From NCBI GenBank assembly GCA_002709405.1, contig PAQV01000087.1, positions 1 through 64,000 on the forward strand: DNA of 64,000 nt, written 5' to 3'. This document shows, one piece after another, positions 18,279-26,829 of the stretch (within the stretch, counting starts at the first letter, position 1; each line of letters opens with the position of its first letter). The notes beneath the pieces were generated by a model. It saw only the letters and a program-made list of their open reading frames with translations. It was not told where the DNA came from and ran no database searches. The position numbers and the translations under genes are program-made. Origin of the DNA: Paracoccaceae bacterium. Its GTDB lineage: Bacteria > Pseudomonadota > Alphaproteobacteria > Rhodobacterales > Rhodobacteraceae.

Positions 18279-19802
18279 ATGTCCGCCGATCTGCCCATCG
18301 AAACCGACACCCGCGCCCTGCTCGACCGCATGGGCGTCGATCCAGCCCTTTACACGGGTGGCAACATGGTCAGTTTCTCGCCCGTCACCGGCACCCAGAT
18401 CGCCAGCCTTCCCGAAGACACGCCCCTGACCACCGGCGCGGCCATGGGCCGTGCCGCGCAGGCCTTTGCCGCCTGGCGCATGGTCCCCGCCCCCCGCCGG
18501 GGCGAGCTGGTGCGCCTGATGGGTGAAGAGCTGCGCGCCGCCAAGGACGACCTGGGCCGGCTGGTGTCCATCGAGGCCGGCAAAAGCCCCTCGGAAGGGG
18601 CCGGCGAAGTACAGGAGATGATCGACATCTGCGACTTTGCCGTGGGCCTGTCGCGCCAGCTTTATGGCCTGACCATTGCCACCGAACGGCCCGGCCACCG
18701 GATGATGGAAACCTGGCACCCGCTGGGTGTCGTGGGCATCATCACCGCCTTCAACTTCCCCGTCGCCCCCTGGGCCTGGAACAGCACCCTGGCCCTGGTC
18801 TGCGGCGATCCTGTGGTCTGGAAGCCCTCGGAAAAGACCCCCCTCACCGCGCTGGCCTGCAACGCCATCCTGGCCCGGGCCATCGCCCGCTTCGGCGACG
18901 CGCCCGAGGGCCTGTCGCAGGTGCTGATCGGCGGGCCCGAGGTCGGCGCGGCCCTGGTCGACGATCCTCGCGCGGCGCTGATCTCGGCCACCGGGTCGAC
19001 CGCCATGGGCCGCATCGTCGGCCCCCGCGTGGCCGCCCGCTTCGGCCGGTCGATCCTTGAACTGGGGGGCAACAACGCGGGCATCGTCTGCCCCTCGGCC
19101 GACCTCGACATGGCCCTGCGCGCGGTCGCCTTCGGCGCCATGGGCACCGCCGGCCAGCGCTGCACCACCATGCGCCGGCTGTTTGTCCACGACGACATTT
19201 ACGACGCCTTCGTGCCCGGCCTGGTCAAGGCCTATGGATCCGTTTCGGTCGGCAACCCATTGACGACAAACGCTTTGGTCGGCCCCCTGGTCGATGAAAG
19301 CGCCTGGTCCGGCATGCAATCCGCCCTGGCCGAGGCCCGCGCCGCCGGCGGCACGATCCATGGCGGAGAGCGCGTCGACGTCACCGGGCCGCAATCCTTC
19401 TACGCCCGCCCTGCCCTTGTCGAAATGCCCGCCCAGACCGGGCCGGTCTTCCGCGAAACCTTCGCCCCGATCCTCTATGTCATGCGCTACAGCGACCTGG
19501 ATGACGCCATCGCCCAACACAACGACGTAGGCGGAGGCCTGTCCTCGTCGATCTTCACCCGCGACCTGCAGGACATGGAAACCTTCCTGTCGGCCTCGGG
19601 GTCGGATTGCGGCATCGCCAACGTGAACATCGGCACCTCGGGCGCTGAAATCGGCGGGGCCTTCGGCGGCGAAAAGGAAACCGGCGGCGGGCGCGAAAGC
19701 GGGTCGGACGCCTGGAAAAGCTACATGCGCCGGGCCACCAACACGATCAATTATTCCAAGGATCTGCCCCTCGCCCAGGGTGTCACCTTTGACATTTCCT
19801 GA
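18279..19802 (+). CDS. Aldehyde dehydrogenase, ALDH7-like (piperideine-6-carboxylate type), 507 aa
   Basis: This is an NAD(P)-dependent aldehyde dehydrogenase. Motifs seen are the cofactor region ITAFNFPVAPWAWN, the general-base glutamate in ILELGGNNAGIV and the catalytic cysteine in GTAGQRCTTMRRLFVH near residue 295. The end GEKETGGGRESGSDAWKSYM is characteristic of the ALDH7 / alpha-aminoadipate semialdehyde group (AmaB-like), which oxidises piperideine-6-carboxylate from lysine or pipecolate. ATG 18279 is preferred over an in-frame GTG at 18252 because GGAAAGGAAG precedes it at good spacing. The FAD oxidoreductase next door could supply its substrate. The specific substrate is inferred. 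Confidence 0.88.
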   Translation: MSADLPIETDTRALLDRMGVDPALYTGGNMVSFSPVTGTQIASLPEDTPLTTGAAMGRAAQAFAAWRMVPAPRRGELVRLMGEELRAAKDDLGRLVSIEAGKSPSEGAGEVQEMIDICDFAVGLSRQLYGLTIATERPGHRMMETWHPLGVVGIITAFNFPVAPWAWNSTLALVCGDPVVWKPSEKTPLTALACNAILARAIARFGDAPEGLSQVLIGGPEVGAALVDDPRAALISATGSTAMGRIVGPRVAARFGRSILELGGNNAGIVCPSADLDMALRAVAFGAMGTAGQRCTTMRRLFVHDDIYDAFVPGLVKAYGSVSVGNPLTTNALVGPLVDESAWSGMQSALAEARAAGGTIHGGERVDVTGPQSFYARPALVEMPAQTGPVFRETFAPILYVMRYSDLDDAIAQHNDVGGGLSSSIFTRDLQDMETFLSASGSDCGIANVNIGTSGAEIGGAFGGEKETGGGRESGSDAWKSYMRRATNTINYSKDLPLAQGVTFDIS

Positions 19803-19850
19803 CCGCAGGCAGAGACAGGCGAAAACGGCCGCGCGGTGAAAGGGCAAGGC

Positions 19851-21056
19851 ATGAAAGACACCTATGACGTGGTGATCGTGGGCGGTGCGGTGATGGGCTC
19901 GCTGACCGCCTGGTGGCTGGCCTCCACGCCCGATTTCGACGGCTCCGTGCTGCTGATCGAACGCGACACCAGCTATGCCACGTCCTCGACCGCGCTGTCG
20001 GCCTCGGGCATCCGCGTGCAGTTTTCCAACCGCGTCAACGTCGAGATTGGCCAGTTCGGCGCCACCTTCCTGCGCGACTTCCCCGACCTGATGGCGCTCG
20101 ACGGCCCCGGCCCCTCGCTGAATTTCCATCCCGGGGGCTACCTGTTCCTGGCCGCGACCCAGCGCCAGGAACGCATTATGCGCGACAACCACGCGGTGCA
20201 GCGCGCCGCCGGGGCCGACGTGGTGCTGTGGGATCCCGACCAGCTGGCCTGGGCCTTCCCGCACCTGAACACCGCCGACATCCGGCTGGCCTCTTACGGG
20301 CAAAGCGGAGAGGGCTGGTTCGACAACACCGGCCTGATGAACGGCGCCCGGACCAAGGCCCGCGCCCTGGGCGTGGACATGCTGGTGGACGAGGTCACCG
20401 GGATCACGCGCGTGGGCAACCGGGTGACCGGGGTGACGCTGGGCTCGGGCCGCCAGATCGGGGCGGGCACTGTGGTCAACGCCGCCGGGCCGCGCGCGGG
20501 CCATGTCGCCGCCATGGCCGGCCTGGACCTGCCGGTCGAGCCACGCAAGCGCACGGTCTTCGTCTTCGACGCCGCCCAATCGCCCGAAGGCACCGCCCGC
20601 GTCAACAACGGCCGCCTGCCCCTGATGGTCGACACCAGCGGCATCTGGGTCCGGCCCGAGGGCAACGTTTTCCTGACCGGCTATGCGCCCGACAACGACC
20701 CCCCTGCCCCGCTGGACGATTTCGAGCCCACGCACCAGGACTGGGAAAACCACGTTTGGCCCGCCCTGGCCGAACGCGCGCCCGCCTTCGAGGCGCTGAA
20801 GGTCCAGCGCTTCTGGGCCGGCCATTACGAGTACAACAGCTTTGACCAGAACGGCATCGTCGGCCGCCACCCCGAGGTCTCCAACTTCATCTTCCAGAAC
20901 GGCTTTTCCGGCCACGGCCTGCAACAGGCTCCGGCCGTCGGGCGCGGCGTGATGGAGCTGATCACCTATGGCGGTTTCCGCAGCCTGGACCTGTCCGATT
21001 TCTGCTATGAACGCATCGCCCGCGCCGCGCCGTTCCTGGAACGGGCCATCGTCTAG
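19851..21056 (+). CDS. FAD-dependent amine/amino-acid oxidoreductase (DAO/FOXRED1-like), 401 aa
   Basis: A DAO-family flavoprotein. The dinucleotide-binding motif VVIVGGAVMGSLTAWWLA is at residues 6-23, and the segment STALSASGIRVQFSNRVNVE near 45-64 is typical of the FOXRED1/sarcosine-oxidase-like group. A C-terminal FAD contact GFSGHGLQQAPAVGRGVMEL is present. It would oxidise a secondary amine or amino acid; paired with the ALDH7-like gene 48 bases upstream, an L-pipecolate or similar oxidase role is attractive but unproven. ATG 19851 was chosen over GTG 19836 because the dinucleotide fold starts immediately. It is the last gene before the replication module. Confidence 0.86.
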   Translation: MKDTYDVVIVGGAVMGSLTAWWLASTPDFDGSVLLIERDTSYATSSTALSASGIRVQFSNRVNVEIGQFGATFLRDFPDLMALDGPGPSLNFHPGGYLFLAATQRQERIMRDNHAVQRAAGADVVLWDPDQLAWAFPHLNTADIRLASYGQSGEGWFDNTGLMNGARTKARALGVDMLVDEVTGITRVGNRVTGVTLGSGRQIGAGTVVNAAGPRAGHVAAMAGLDLPVEPRKRTVFVFDAAQSPEGTARVNNGRLPLMVDTSGIWVRPEGNVFLTGYAPDNDPPAPLDDFEPTHQDWENHVWPALAERAPAFEALKVQRFWAGHYEYNSFDQNGIVGRHPEVSNFIFQNGFSGHGLQQAPAVGRGVMELITYGGFRSLDLSDFCYERIARAAPFLERAIV

Positions 21057-21068
21057 GGGCGGCCCACG

Positions 21069-21084
21069 GTTTACAGCTGTAAAC
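21069..21084 (+). promoter_or_regulatory. parS-like palindrome 1
   Basis: GTTTACAGCTGTAAAC is a perfect 16-bp palindrome 138 bases before repA. It fits the GTT-N4-GC-N4-AAC pattern known for centromere sites bound by RepB in repABC replicons. The same sequence recurs within repB and, with one change, after it. Confidence 0.88.
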
Positions 21085-21098
21085 CCGGGCGTACCTGC

Positions 21099-21130
21099 TA
21101 TAGTGGGACCGGGCGTCCGGGCCCACTATA
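21099..21130 (+). promoter_or_regulatory. 32-bp palindrome upstream of repA (candidate RepA operator)
   Basis: TATAGTGGG and CCCACTATA form 9-bp outer arms and CCGG/CCGG inner arms, separated by one mismatch and a 4-base centre. It lies just before a TTGACT hexamer (21143-21148) that could be the repA -35. Position and symmetry suggest autorepression by RepA, as known for repABC operons; this is inference. Confidence 0.6.
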
Positions 21131-21221
21131 TACAGAAAATCATTGACTTAGCGGGGGGAATCGGGCTCGTTACTGCAAAGTAGCGCAAAAATAGCGTCGT
21201 CGAGCAGAAAGAGAGCACCAG

Positions 21222-22406
21222 ATGATCCCGGTGACACCTATCGAGGCCGAGTCGCCCTCGCAGGTTGCCAAGCAGATATCGCACCGATTGGGCAGTGCGA
21301 TCAAATCCCATTTGCTTCAGGCCTTCGCCCCCGACAACACCAAGGTCATGCGCAAGATCCCGGCGACCGAGGCCGCCGACCTGATCGGCGCCAGCCCCGC
21401 CTTCATGCGCAAGTGCCATGGAGACGGCACCTTGCCCGAGCCCGCCGAGATCCGAGGCGGACGGCGGTATTACTCGGTCCAGGAAATCTGGGATGCCCGG
21501 CTGACGCTGGAAAAGACCACCAAAAGCCAGGGGCGCTACCTGCCCTGGCGGCGCAATGGCGAAACGTTGCAGGTCTGGCAGCTGATGAACTTCAAGGGCG
21601 GGTCCAGCAAGTCGACGACGACGATCCACCTGGCCCATTACCTGAACCTGCACGGCTACCGCGTGCTGATGGTCGACCTGGATCCGCAGGGCAGCCTGAC
21701 CGGCATGTGCGGACTGGATCCGCGCACCGAATTCGACGGGCCGACGATCTATGACGCGATCCGCTACGACGACCCGGTGCCGATGGGCGACGTCGTGGTG
21801 CCGACCTACCTGCCCGGCCTGTCCCTGGCCCCGGCCCGCCTGGTGCTGAGCGAATTCGACACCGAATCCGCCCTGAACCGCGACAGCGGGCTGATGTTCT
21901 ATTCGCGCCTGCGCGATGCCATCGACCAGGTCGAGGACCGCTTTGACGTGGTGCTGATCGACAGCCCGCCGCAGCTGAGCTTCCTGACCCTGACCGGCAT
22001 GTCGGCGGCGACCTCGATCATCGTGCCGCTGACGCCCTCGATGATGGACGTGAGTTCGACCAGCCAGTTCATCGAGCTGGCCTCGGCCTACATGGAGGTC
22101 ATCGAACAGCACGGCGCGCAGCTGCATTACGACCACTTCAAGTTCCTGTTTACCCGGGACGAGCCCACGGACGTGCCCTCGCAACAGCTGGTCAGCTTCA
22201 TGCGGGCGCTGCTGCAGGACCGGGTGATGGCCGCGACAAGCTATAAAAGCACGGCCATTTCGGACGCCACGATGATGAAGCAAAGCATCTACGAGGTGTC
22301 GCGGTCAGACATGACGCGGGGCACCTACGACCGGGCCCGGCAGTCGATGGACGGCGTGGGCAAGGAAGTGGACACCATGATGGCGCAAGCCTGGGGGAGG
22401 ACCTGA
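21222..22406 (+). CDS. repA: Plasmid partitioning ATPase RepA (ParA family), 394 aa
   Basis: RepA is the Walker-type ATPase that segregates repABC replicons and represses the operon. The N-terminal DNA-binding part contains a MerR-like winged segment (PATEAADLIGASPAFMRKCH, residues 47-66). The deviant Walker A KGGSSKST is at 125-132, and VVLIDSPPQLSF is the Walker B region. Length is typical. A parS-like site and a long palindrome lie upstream. The stop overlaps the repB start (TGATG), so the partition proteins are made together. Confidence 0.96.
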   Translation: MIPVTPIEAESPSQVAKQISHRLGSAIKSHLLQAFAPDNTKVMRKIPATEAADLIGASPAFMRKCHGDGTLPEPAEIRGGRRYYSVQEIWDARLTLEKTTKSQGRYLPWRRNGETLQVWQLMNFKGGSSKSTTTIHLAHYLNLHGYRVLMVDLDPQGSLTGMCGLDPRTEFDGPTIYDAIRYDDPVPMGDVVVPTYLPGLSLAPARLVLSEFDTESALNRDSGLMFYSRLRDAIDQVEDRFDVVLIDSPPQLSFLTLTGMSAATSIIVPLTPSMMDVSSTSQFIELASAYMEVIEQHGAQLHYDHFKFLFTRDEPTDVPSQQLVSFMRALLQDRVMAATSYKSTAISDATMMKQSIYEVSRSDMTRGTYDRARQSMDGVGKEVDTMMAQAWGRT

Positions 22407-23374
22407 TGGCACGCAAGACGGATTTCTCGGCCGCGTTGGCGGCGGCCTCGGGCGAGAACGCAAAGGCGTCAAAGATCGACGACCTGACCGCCCAGATCCC
22501 CGCGCTGCGGGCGATGCAGGGGTCGCTGCAGGCGATCCGCGACCTTGCGCCCTCGGACATCGACGACTGGGGTGCGACGGACCGGATGGGGGACGAGTTT
22601 ACAGCTGTAAACCCCGAAGGCCTGGACACCGACGGCGAAGACTTTGCCGGGCTGAAACGCAGCATCGGGGAATTCGGCCAGCAGGTGCCGATCCTGGTGC
22701 GGCCTTCGAAGACCAAGGGCCGATTCGAAATCATCTATGGCCGGCGCCGCCTGCGGGCTTGCGCCGAACTGGGCCTGCCGGTGCGGGCCAACGTCCAGAC
22801 CATCGACGACGACACCGCGCTTTTGGCGAAAAGCGTCGAAAACGCCGCCCGCCGCCCGCTGTCCTTTTACGAAAAGGTGCGGTTCTCGGCGGCCATCATC
22901 GCCGAGGGCCAAGACACGGCCAAGGTCATGCGCCTGCTGAACGTGACCAAGTCGGGCGCGTCGCATCTGAAGAAGGTGCGGGACAACGTGCCGGACAGCG
23001 TGGGCTTGCGCATCGGCTCGGCCCCCAGGTCGGGGCGTCCGCGCTGGACCCAGCTGGCCGAGGCCTTTGCCAACCGCACGGTCAACGAGAACCAGGCCCT
23101 GGCCTACCTGGACCGGCTGTCGATGGACACGCCCTCGGACGAACGGCTGGATGGGTTGCTGGCCTCGATCGCCCGGCGGGGGGCGCAGCCGCGCGTGCAG
23201 CAGGACCGGTCCCCGGTCGCAGGGGTCACGGTGAAAACCGGACGCTCCGGGCTGAACGTGTCGGTCAAGCGCAGCGGCAGTCCGGATGGCTTTGCCGACT
23301 GGCTGGACGCGCATATCGACGAGATCATCAAGGACACCTACGCGCGCTTCAAAGAAAGCGCCGGGGAGAGCTGA
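22406..23374 (+). CDS. repB: Plasmid partitioning protein RepB (ParB family), 322 aa
   Basis: RepB binds parS centromere sites and works with RepA in partition. The ParB nuclease-like N-domain is visible with FGQQVPILVRPSK and GRFEIIYGRRRLRACAELG (residues 90-125 region), followed by a helix-turn-helix region around AKVMRLLNVTKSGASHLKKV. The C-terminal third is the dimerisation part. A perfect parS-like palindrome lies inside the coding sequence at 22597-22612 (it encodes EFTAVN), and another immediately follows the stop. Length is normal for RepB. Confidence 0.96.
   Translation: MARKTDFSAALAAASGENAKASKIDDLTAQIPALRAMQGSLQAIRDLAPSDIDDWGATDRMGDEFTAVNPEGLDTDGEDFAGLKRSIGEFGQQVPILVRPSKTKGRFEIIYGRRRLRACAELGLPVRANVQTIDDDTALLAKSVENAARRPLSFYEKVRFSAAIIAEGQDTAKVMRLLNVTKSGASHLKKVRDNVPDSVGLRIGSAPRSGRPRWTQLAEAFANRTVNENQALAYLDRLSMDTPSDERLDGLLASIARRGAQPRVQQDRSPVAGVTVKTGRSGLNVSVKRSGSPDGFADWLDAHIDEIIKDTYARFKESAGES
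22597..22612 (+). promoter_or_regulatory. parS-like palindrome 2, inside repB
   Basis: The same 16-bp palindrome GTTTACAGCTGTAAAC found upstream of repA occurs in the repB reading frame. Its exact repetition inside coding DNA argues that it is a selected RepB-binding site. Confidence 0.85.
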
Positions 23375-23390
23375 GTTTACAGGTGTAAAC
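23375..23390 (+). promoter_or_regulatory. parS-like palindrome 3, directly after repB
   Basis: GTTTACAGGTGTAAAC starts on the base after the repB stop. It differs from the other two copies by one base in the centre. It may act as a weaker RepB site and could influence the downstream antisense RNA region. Confidence 0.8.
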
Positions 23391-23430
23391 TCGATAACCG
23401 AGGCAATGAGAGCAGAAGGAGGCAGGCGGA

Positions 23431-23497
23431 AAAAGAAAACCCTCGAAAGCGGCGAGGCTCCCGAGGGCTGAAGAACGCGAACGTTCTTAGACTAGAC
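23431..23497 (-). ncRNA. Antisense RNA of the repB-repC spacer (incompatibility ctRNA)
   Basis: Read on the minus strand, this RNA begins with a perfect 7-bp hairpin (AAGAACG/CGTTCTT, 23471-23488) and ends with a rho-independent terminator: stem CCCTCG/CGAGGG (23440-23467, with an alternative shorter stem CCTCG/CGAGG) followed by TTTTCTTTTT. It is about 65 nt. repABC replicons are known to encode an antisense RNA of this size here that limits repC expression and sets copy number and incompatibility. The alternative stems would let the target mRNA switch between read-through and termination. The transcript ends are estimated from the promoter and terminator. Confidence 0.85.
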
Positions 23498-23503
23498 ACC
23501 TAA

Positions 23504-23532
23504 AACGTATCAGCCCCCGATTCTCCGAGCAA
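23504..23532 (-). promoter_or_regulatory. Promoter of the antisense RNA
   Basis: On the minus strand TTGCTC (23532-23527) and TACGTT (23509-23504) are separated by 17 bases, a fair match to sigma-70 hexamers. Transcription would begin near 23497, just before the first hairpin of the antisense RNA. Confidence 0.65.
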
Positions 23533-23581
23533 GACCAAACGCCCCTGGGCGATCGGGTTTTCTGTATCTGCTGACATGTGA

Positions 23582-24667
23582 ATGACCCAAAATTCAAAGC
23601 GGGCCCGATACGGGGCCACGCCTGCCGGTGCTGTGCCGGTGGGGCAGGGAGGTGCGCGCAAGTGGATGCAGTTGCGCGCGGTTGAAGACGCGCGGGAGCC
23701 GTTGGGGCTGAAGGCCACGGGGGTCAACATCCTGCGGGCGATGATCAGTTTCATGCGGGCCGATGCGATCAGCACTGCCGCGCCGGATCACCACATCGTC
23801 TATGCCAGCAATGCGGCCATCGCCCGGCGGGCGCATGTGTCGGTTGCGACGGTGGAACGGCAGGTGTCGCGGCTGGTCGCCCTTGGGCTGATCGAACGGA
23901 TCTGCGCGCGCAACGGCAAGCGGTGGGCGCGGCGGACGGGAGCGGGGCAGGTGGTGCTGGTCTCGGGGCTGTCGCTGCTACCGTTGAGCCTGCGGCACGA
24001 GGAATTCCTGGATCTCACCTCTCGTCACCGCGCCTTGCAGGAGCGTTTGATGGAGCTGCGGGATAGCTGCCTGTTGGCCTTGGCCCGATTGCAGGACCGG
24101 GCCGATGATCTGCTGAACCGCGCGAGCAAAGTGTTGCGACGCAAGCCGGATCTGGATCAGCTTCAGGCTCTGCTGGCCGAGATCGTCGCGGCGCAACCGG
24201 TGGATAACAGCTGCGAAACCTCCTCCGTGCCCAGCGAAATGCGGGACGGGAGCATGCCGGATGAGGGGCACAAAGAACATCCAGATAACAGCGAGAGTAA
24301 GGAATGGGGAGAGGCGGGGACAACAGCCGCCGACATGGCCCGCAGCTTTCCTCTGTTGTGCGAGGAACTGACGCGCCAGGACAACGAGGGCCCGATGGAC
24401 CGGGTAATGGACGACCTCGCCCGGCAATTCGGTTTGGGCCAGGTCTGGACCCATTGCAGGGAAGAGGGGCCTCAGACAGCCTTTGTCCTGTTGGGGCACC
24501 TGATGGAACGGGCACATCGGGTGCGCAACCACCGGGCCTACATGGCAGCGATGATTGCCCGGGTCAGGCAGGGAGAGGTGACACTGCCCACCCTGATCCG
24601 CCCCCGGAAACGGCGGATTCCCGTGGAAAAGGGCTTGAATTGCAAACATGAACCGGTGTTCACATAG
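23582..24667 (+). CDS. repC: Replication initiator RepC, 361 aa
   Basis: RepC starts replication at an origin that, in studied repABC plasmids, lies within repC itself. The N-terminal domain (GARKWMQLRAVEDAREPLGLKA) and a winged-helix region (ASNAAIARRAHVSVATVERQVSRLVALGLIER, around residues 76-107, given here in two overlapping pieces of the same helix set) fit the family, and the C-terminal domain resumes at GQVWTHCREEGPQTAFVLLG. The segment around 24220-24310 is visibly poorer in GC than its surroundings and could hold the origin. ATG 23582 sits near a GTG at 23578, so the start is not certain. It is regulated by the antisense RNA upstream. Confidence 0.93.
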   Translation: MTQNSKRARYGATPAGAVPVGQGGARKWMQLRAVEDAREPLGLKATGVNILRAMISFMRADAISTAAPDHHIVYASNAAIARRAHVSVATVERQVSRLVALGLIERICARNGKRWARRTGAGQVVLVSGLSLLPLSLRHEEFLDLTSRHRALQERLMELRDSCLLALARLQDRADDLLNRASKVLRRKPDLDQLQALLAEIVAAQPVDNSCETSSVPSEMRDGSMPDEGHKEHPDNSESKEWGEAGTTAADMARSFPLLCEELTRQDNEGPMDRVMDDLARQFGLGQVWTHCREEGPQTAFVLLGHLMERAHRVRNHRAYMAAMIARVRQGEVTLPTLIRPRKRRIPVEKGLNCKHEPVFT

Positions 24668-24669
24668 GC

Positions 24670-25284
24670 ATGGGGAAAACGACACAGCCAAAGACGAAAC
24701 GCGGTATCGAACGGCGGGCCAAGATCCTGGCCGCGGCCGAAGCGGGGATGGGCGTTCAAGGGGTTTCAGCGGCATCCATCGCCGAGATCACCCGCGAGGC
24801 GGACACGGCGCTTGGCACCTTCTACATCTACTTTTCCAACAAGGAAGAGGTCTTCCGCGAACTGGTCCTGGAGATGGGCAAGGTCACCCGCCAGATGGTG
24901 GCCGAGGCGATTGCCGAAGCGCCTGACCGGCTGGCCGCTGAACGGGCGGGGCTGGCGGCGTTTCTGAACTTCGTCGCCAAGCGGCCTGCGCTATACCGCA
25001 TCGTCGAAGAGGCGCGGTTCGTCGATCCGGACGCCTACCAGCGCTATTTCACCAGTTTCGGCGATGCCTATGCGGCGCAGTTGCGGGCGGCCGAGTCCAG
25101 CGGAGAGATCTCGGCCGGGGATGCCGACGTGCGGTCCTGGGCGCTGATGGGCATGGCGAAGGCGCTGGGGGACCGCTACGTTCTGTGGGACACCGTGCCC
25201 GACATCGACCGGGTGGTGAACGAGGCGCACCGCATGATCTGCCGGGGCCTTGCGCCGGAAAGGGACGAACGCCGCGACGTTTGA
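24670..25284 (+). CDS. TetR family transcriptional regulator, 204 aa
   Basis: The N-terminal helix-turn-helix IAEITREADTALGTFYIYFS at residues 37-56 is characteristic of TetR repressors, with a helical ligand-binding domain behind it. It begins only 2 bases after repC and is followed after 42 bases by an acyl-CoA ligase gene, so it probably controls the ligase/MaoC genes in response to a fatty or aromatic acyl compound. Its own location next to repC could mean partial read-through from replication genes. Confidence 0.92.
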   Translation: MGKTTQPKTKRGIERRAKILAAAEAGMGVQGVSAASIAEITREADTALGTFYIYFSNKEEVFRELVLEMGKVTRQMVAEAIAEAPDRLAAERAGLAAFLNFVAKRPALYRIVEEARFVDPDAYQRYFTSFGDAYAAQLRAAESSGEISAGDADVRSWALMGMAKALGDRYVLWDTVPDIDRVVNEAHRMICRGLAPERDERRDV

Positions 25285-25326
25285 CTTCCGAAATCGGCCC
25301 GGACAGGCGAACATGGGGGCGAGAGG

Positions 25327-26829
25327 GTGTGGAGACCGACCGAGCCGATGTTTGATGCCGTTCCAGACATGGCGCAGAAACGTGCCGAGCTGACGCCCGG
25401 GGGGATCGCCTTCCGGGATGCGGCGACGGGGCGCGACTGGAGCTTTGGTCAGCTCAACGAAGCAGCCGATGCGGTGGCCGAGGGGCTGGAGTCCATGGGC
25501 CTGGGCGAGGGCGACCGGCTGGGCATCCTCTGTTTCAACCGGGCCGACTTTTTCGTGGTCCTGTTTGCCTGTCAGAAGACCGGCATCATCCTGTGTCCTC
25601 TGAACTGGCGCGAACCGGCGGTGCAGCTTGGGGTGATGACGGAAGGATTGGGCCTGAGCGCGGTTCTGCACGATACCGACCATGCGGCGCTGGCCGCGCG
25701 GGTGGGGCCGGTGACGATCAGCCTGGACGGTGACGTGGCGCGCTGGATCGACAGCGGAGGGCGGGCCCGGCGTGGGCAGATCCCGGCGGACCGGCCGTGG
25801 TATTTGCTGTTCACCTCGGGCACCACGGGTCAGGCCCGGGCGGTGATCCAGACAGCGCGCATGGCCTGGGCCAACGCGGTGAACATCGGGCAGGCGGTGG
25901 GGCTGACGGCGGCGGCGCGCACGGTGAATTTCCTGCCGCTCTTCCATACGGCCGGGATCAACCTTTACACGCTGCCGGTGTTCCTGAACGGGGCGGTGTC
26001 GACGATCCTGCCCCGGTTCGACGCGGCGGGTTTGCTGCGCCTGCTGGGCACCGGGGGGATCACCCATTTCTTCGGGGTGCCGGCGATTTACCAGGCGTTT
26101 TCACTGGATCCCGGGGTCGATCGGGTGGACTGGTCGGGCGTCAGCTGTGCCTGCGGGGGCGCGCCCTTGCCCGAACCGCTGATCCGGTTCTTTGCCGACC
26201 GGGGGGCCCATGTGCTGAATGGCTGCGGGCTGACGGAAACGGGCCCGACGGTCTTCCTGATGGATGCGGCCCAGGCGGCGCACAAGATCGGGTCGGTGGG
26301 CCAGGCCCAGATCCTGACCGAGGTGCGTCTGGCCGGAGTGCCCGATGGCCAGCCGGGGCAGGGCGAGGTTCTGCTGCGGGGCCCTGGGGTGACGCCGGGC
26401 TATTACGGCGATGCAAGGGCGACCGAGGCGGCCTTTGACCCCGATGGCTGGCTGCGCACCGGAGACATCGCCCGGCGCGACCAGGACGGTTATTTCTACA
26501 TTGTGGACCGCATCAAGGACATGTTCATCTCGGGCGGTGAAAACGTCTATCCGGCCGAGGTCGAGCGGGTGCTGCATGGCCATCCGGCGGTGCTCGAGGC
26601 GGCGGTGATCGGTGTACCCGATGCCCGCTGGGGCGAGGTCGGGGCGGGCTTTGTCATCCTGCGGCCTGGGGCGGCGGGGGCGGATCCGGACAGCCTGCGC
26701 CTGTGGTGCCGCGAGCGGCTGGCGGGCTACAAGGTGCCGGCCACCCTGCGCGTGGTCGAGGATTTCCCGCGCACGGCCTCGGGCAAGATCCGCAAGCCCG
26801 AACTGCGCAAGGTGCTGAGCTATGCTTGA
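25327..26829 (+). CDS. Acyl-CoA synthetase (AMP-forming), 500 aa
   Basis: An ANL-superfamily ligase that activates a carboxylic acid with ATP and CoA. Visible motifs are the P-loop LLFTSGTTGQARAVIQ (around residues 159-174), the adenine motif NGCGLTETGPTV, the hinge YIVDRIKDMFISGGENVYPA, and the catalytic lysine in ASGKIRKPEL near the end. GTG 25327 is the longest reasonable start; ATG 25348 is an alternative seven codons later. The stop overlaps the first MaoC gene by 8 bases. The substrate could be a medium-chain fatty or aromatic acid. Confidence 0.92.
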   Translation: MWRPTEPMFDAVPDMAQKRAELTPGGIAFRDAATGRDWSFGQLNEAADAVAEGLESMGLGEGDRLGILCFNRADFFVVLFACQKTGIILCPLNWREPAVQLGVMTEGLGLSAVLHDTDHAALAARVGPVTISLDGDVARWIDSGGRARRGQIPADRPWYLLFTSGTTGQARAVIQTARMAWANAVNIGQAVGLTAAARTVNFLPLFHTAGINLYTLPVFLNGAVSTILPRFDAAGLLRLLGTGGITHFFGVPAIYQAFSLDPGVDRVDWSGVSCACGGAPLPEPLIRFFADRGAHVLNGCGLTETGPTVFLMDAAQAAHKIGSVGQAQILTEVRLAGVPDGQPGQGEVLLRGPGVTPGYYGDARATEAAFDPDGWLRTGDIARRDQDGYFYIVDRIKDMFISGGENVYPAEVERVLHGHPAVLEAAVIGVPDARWGEVGAGFVILRPGAAGADPDSLRLWCRERLAGYKVPATLRVVEDFPRTASGKIRKPELRKVLSYA

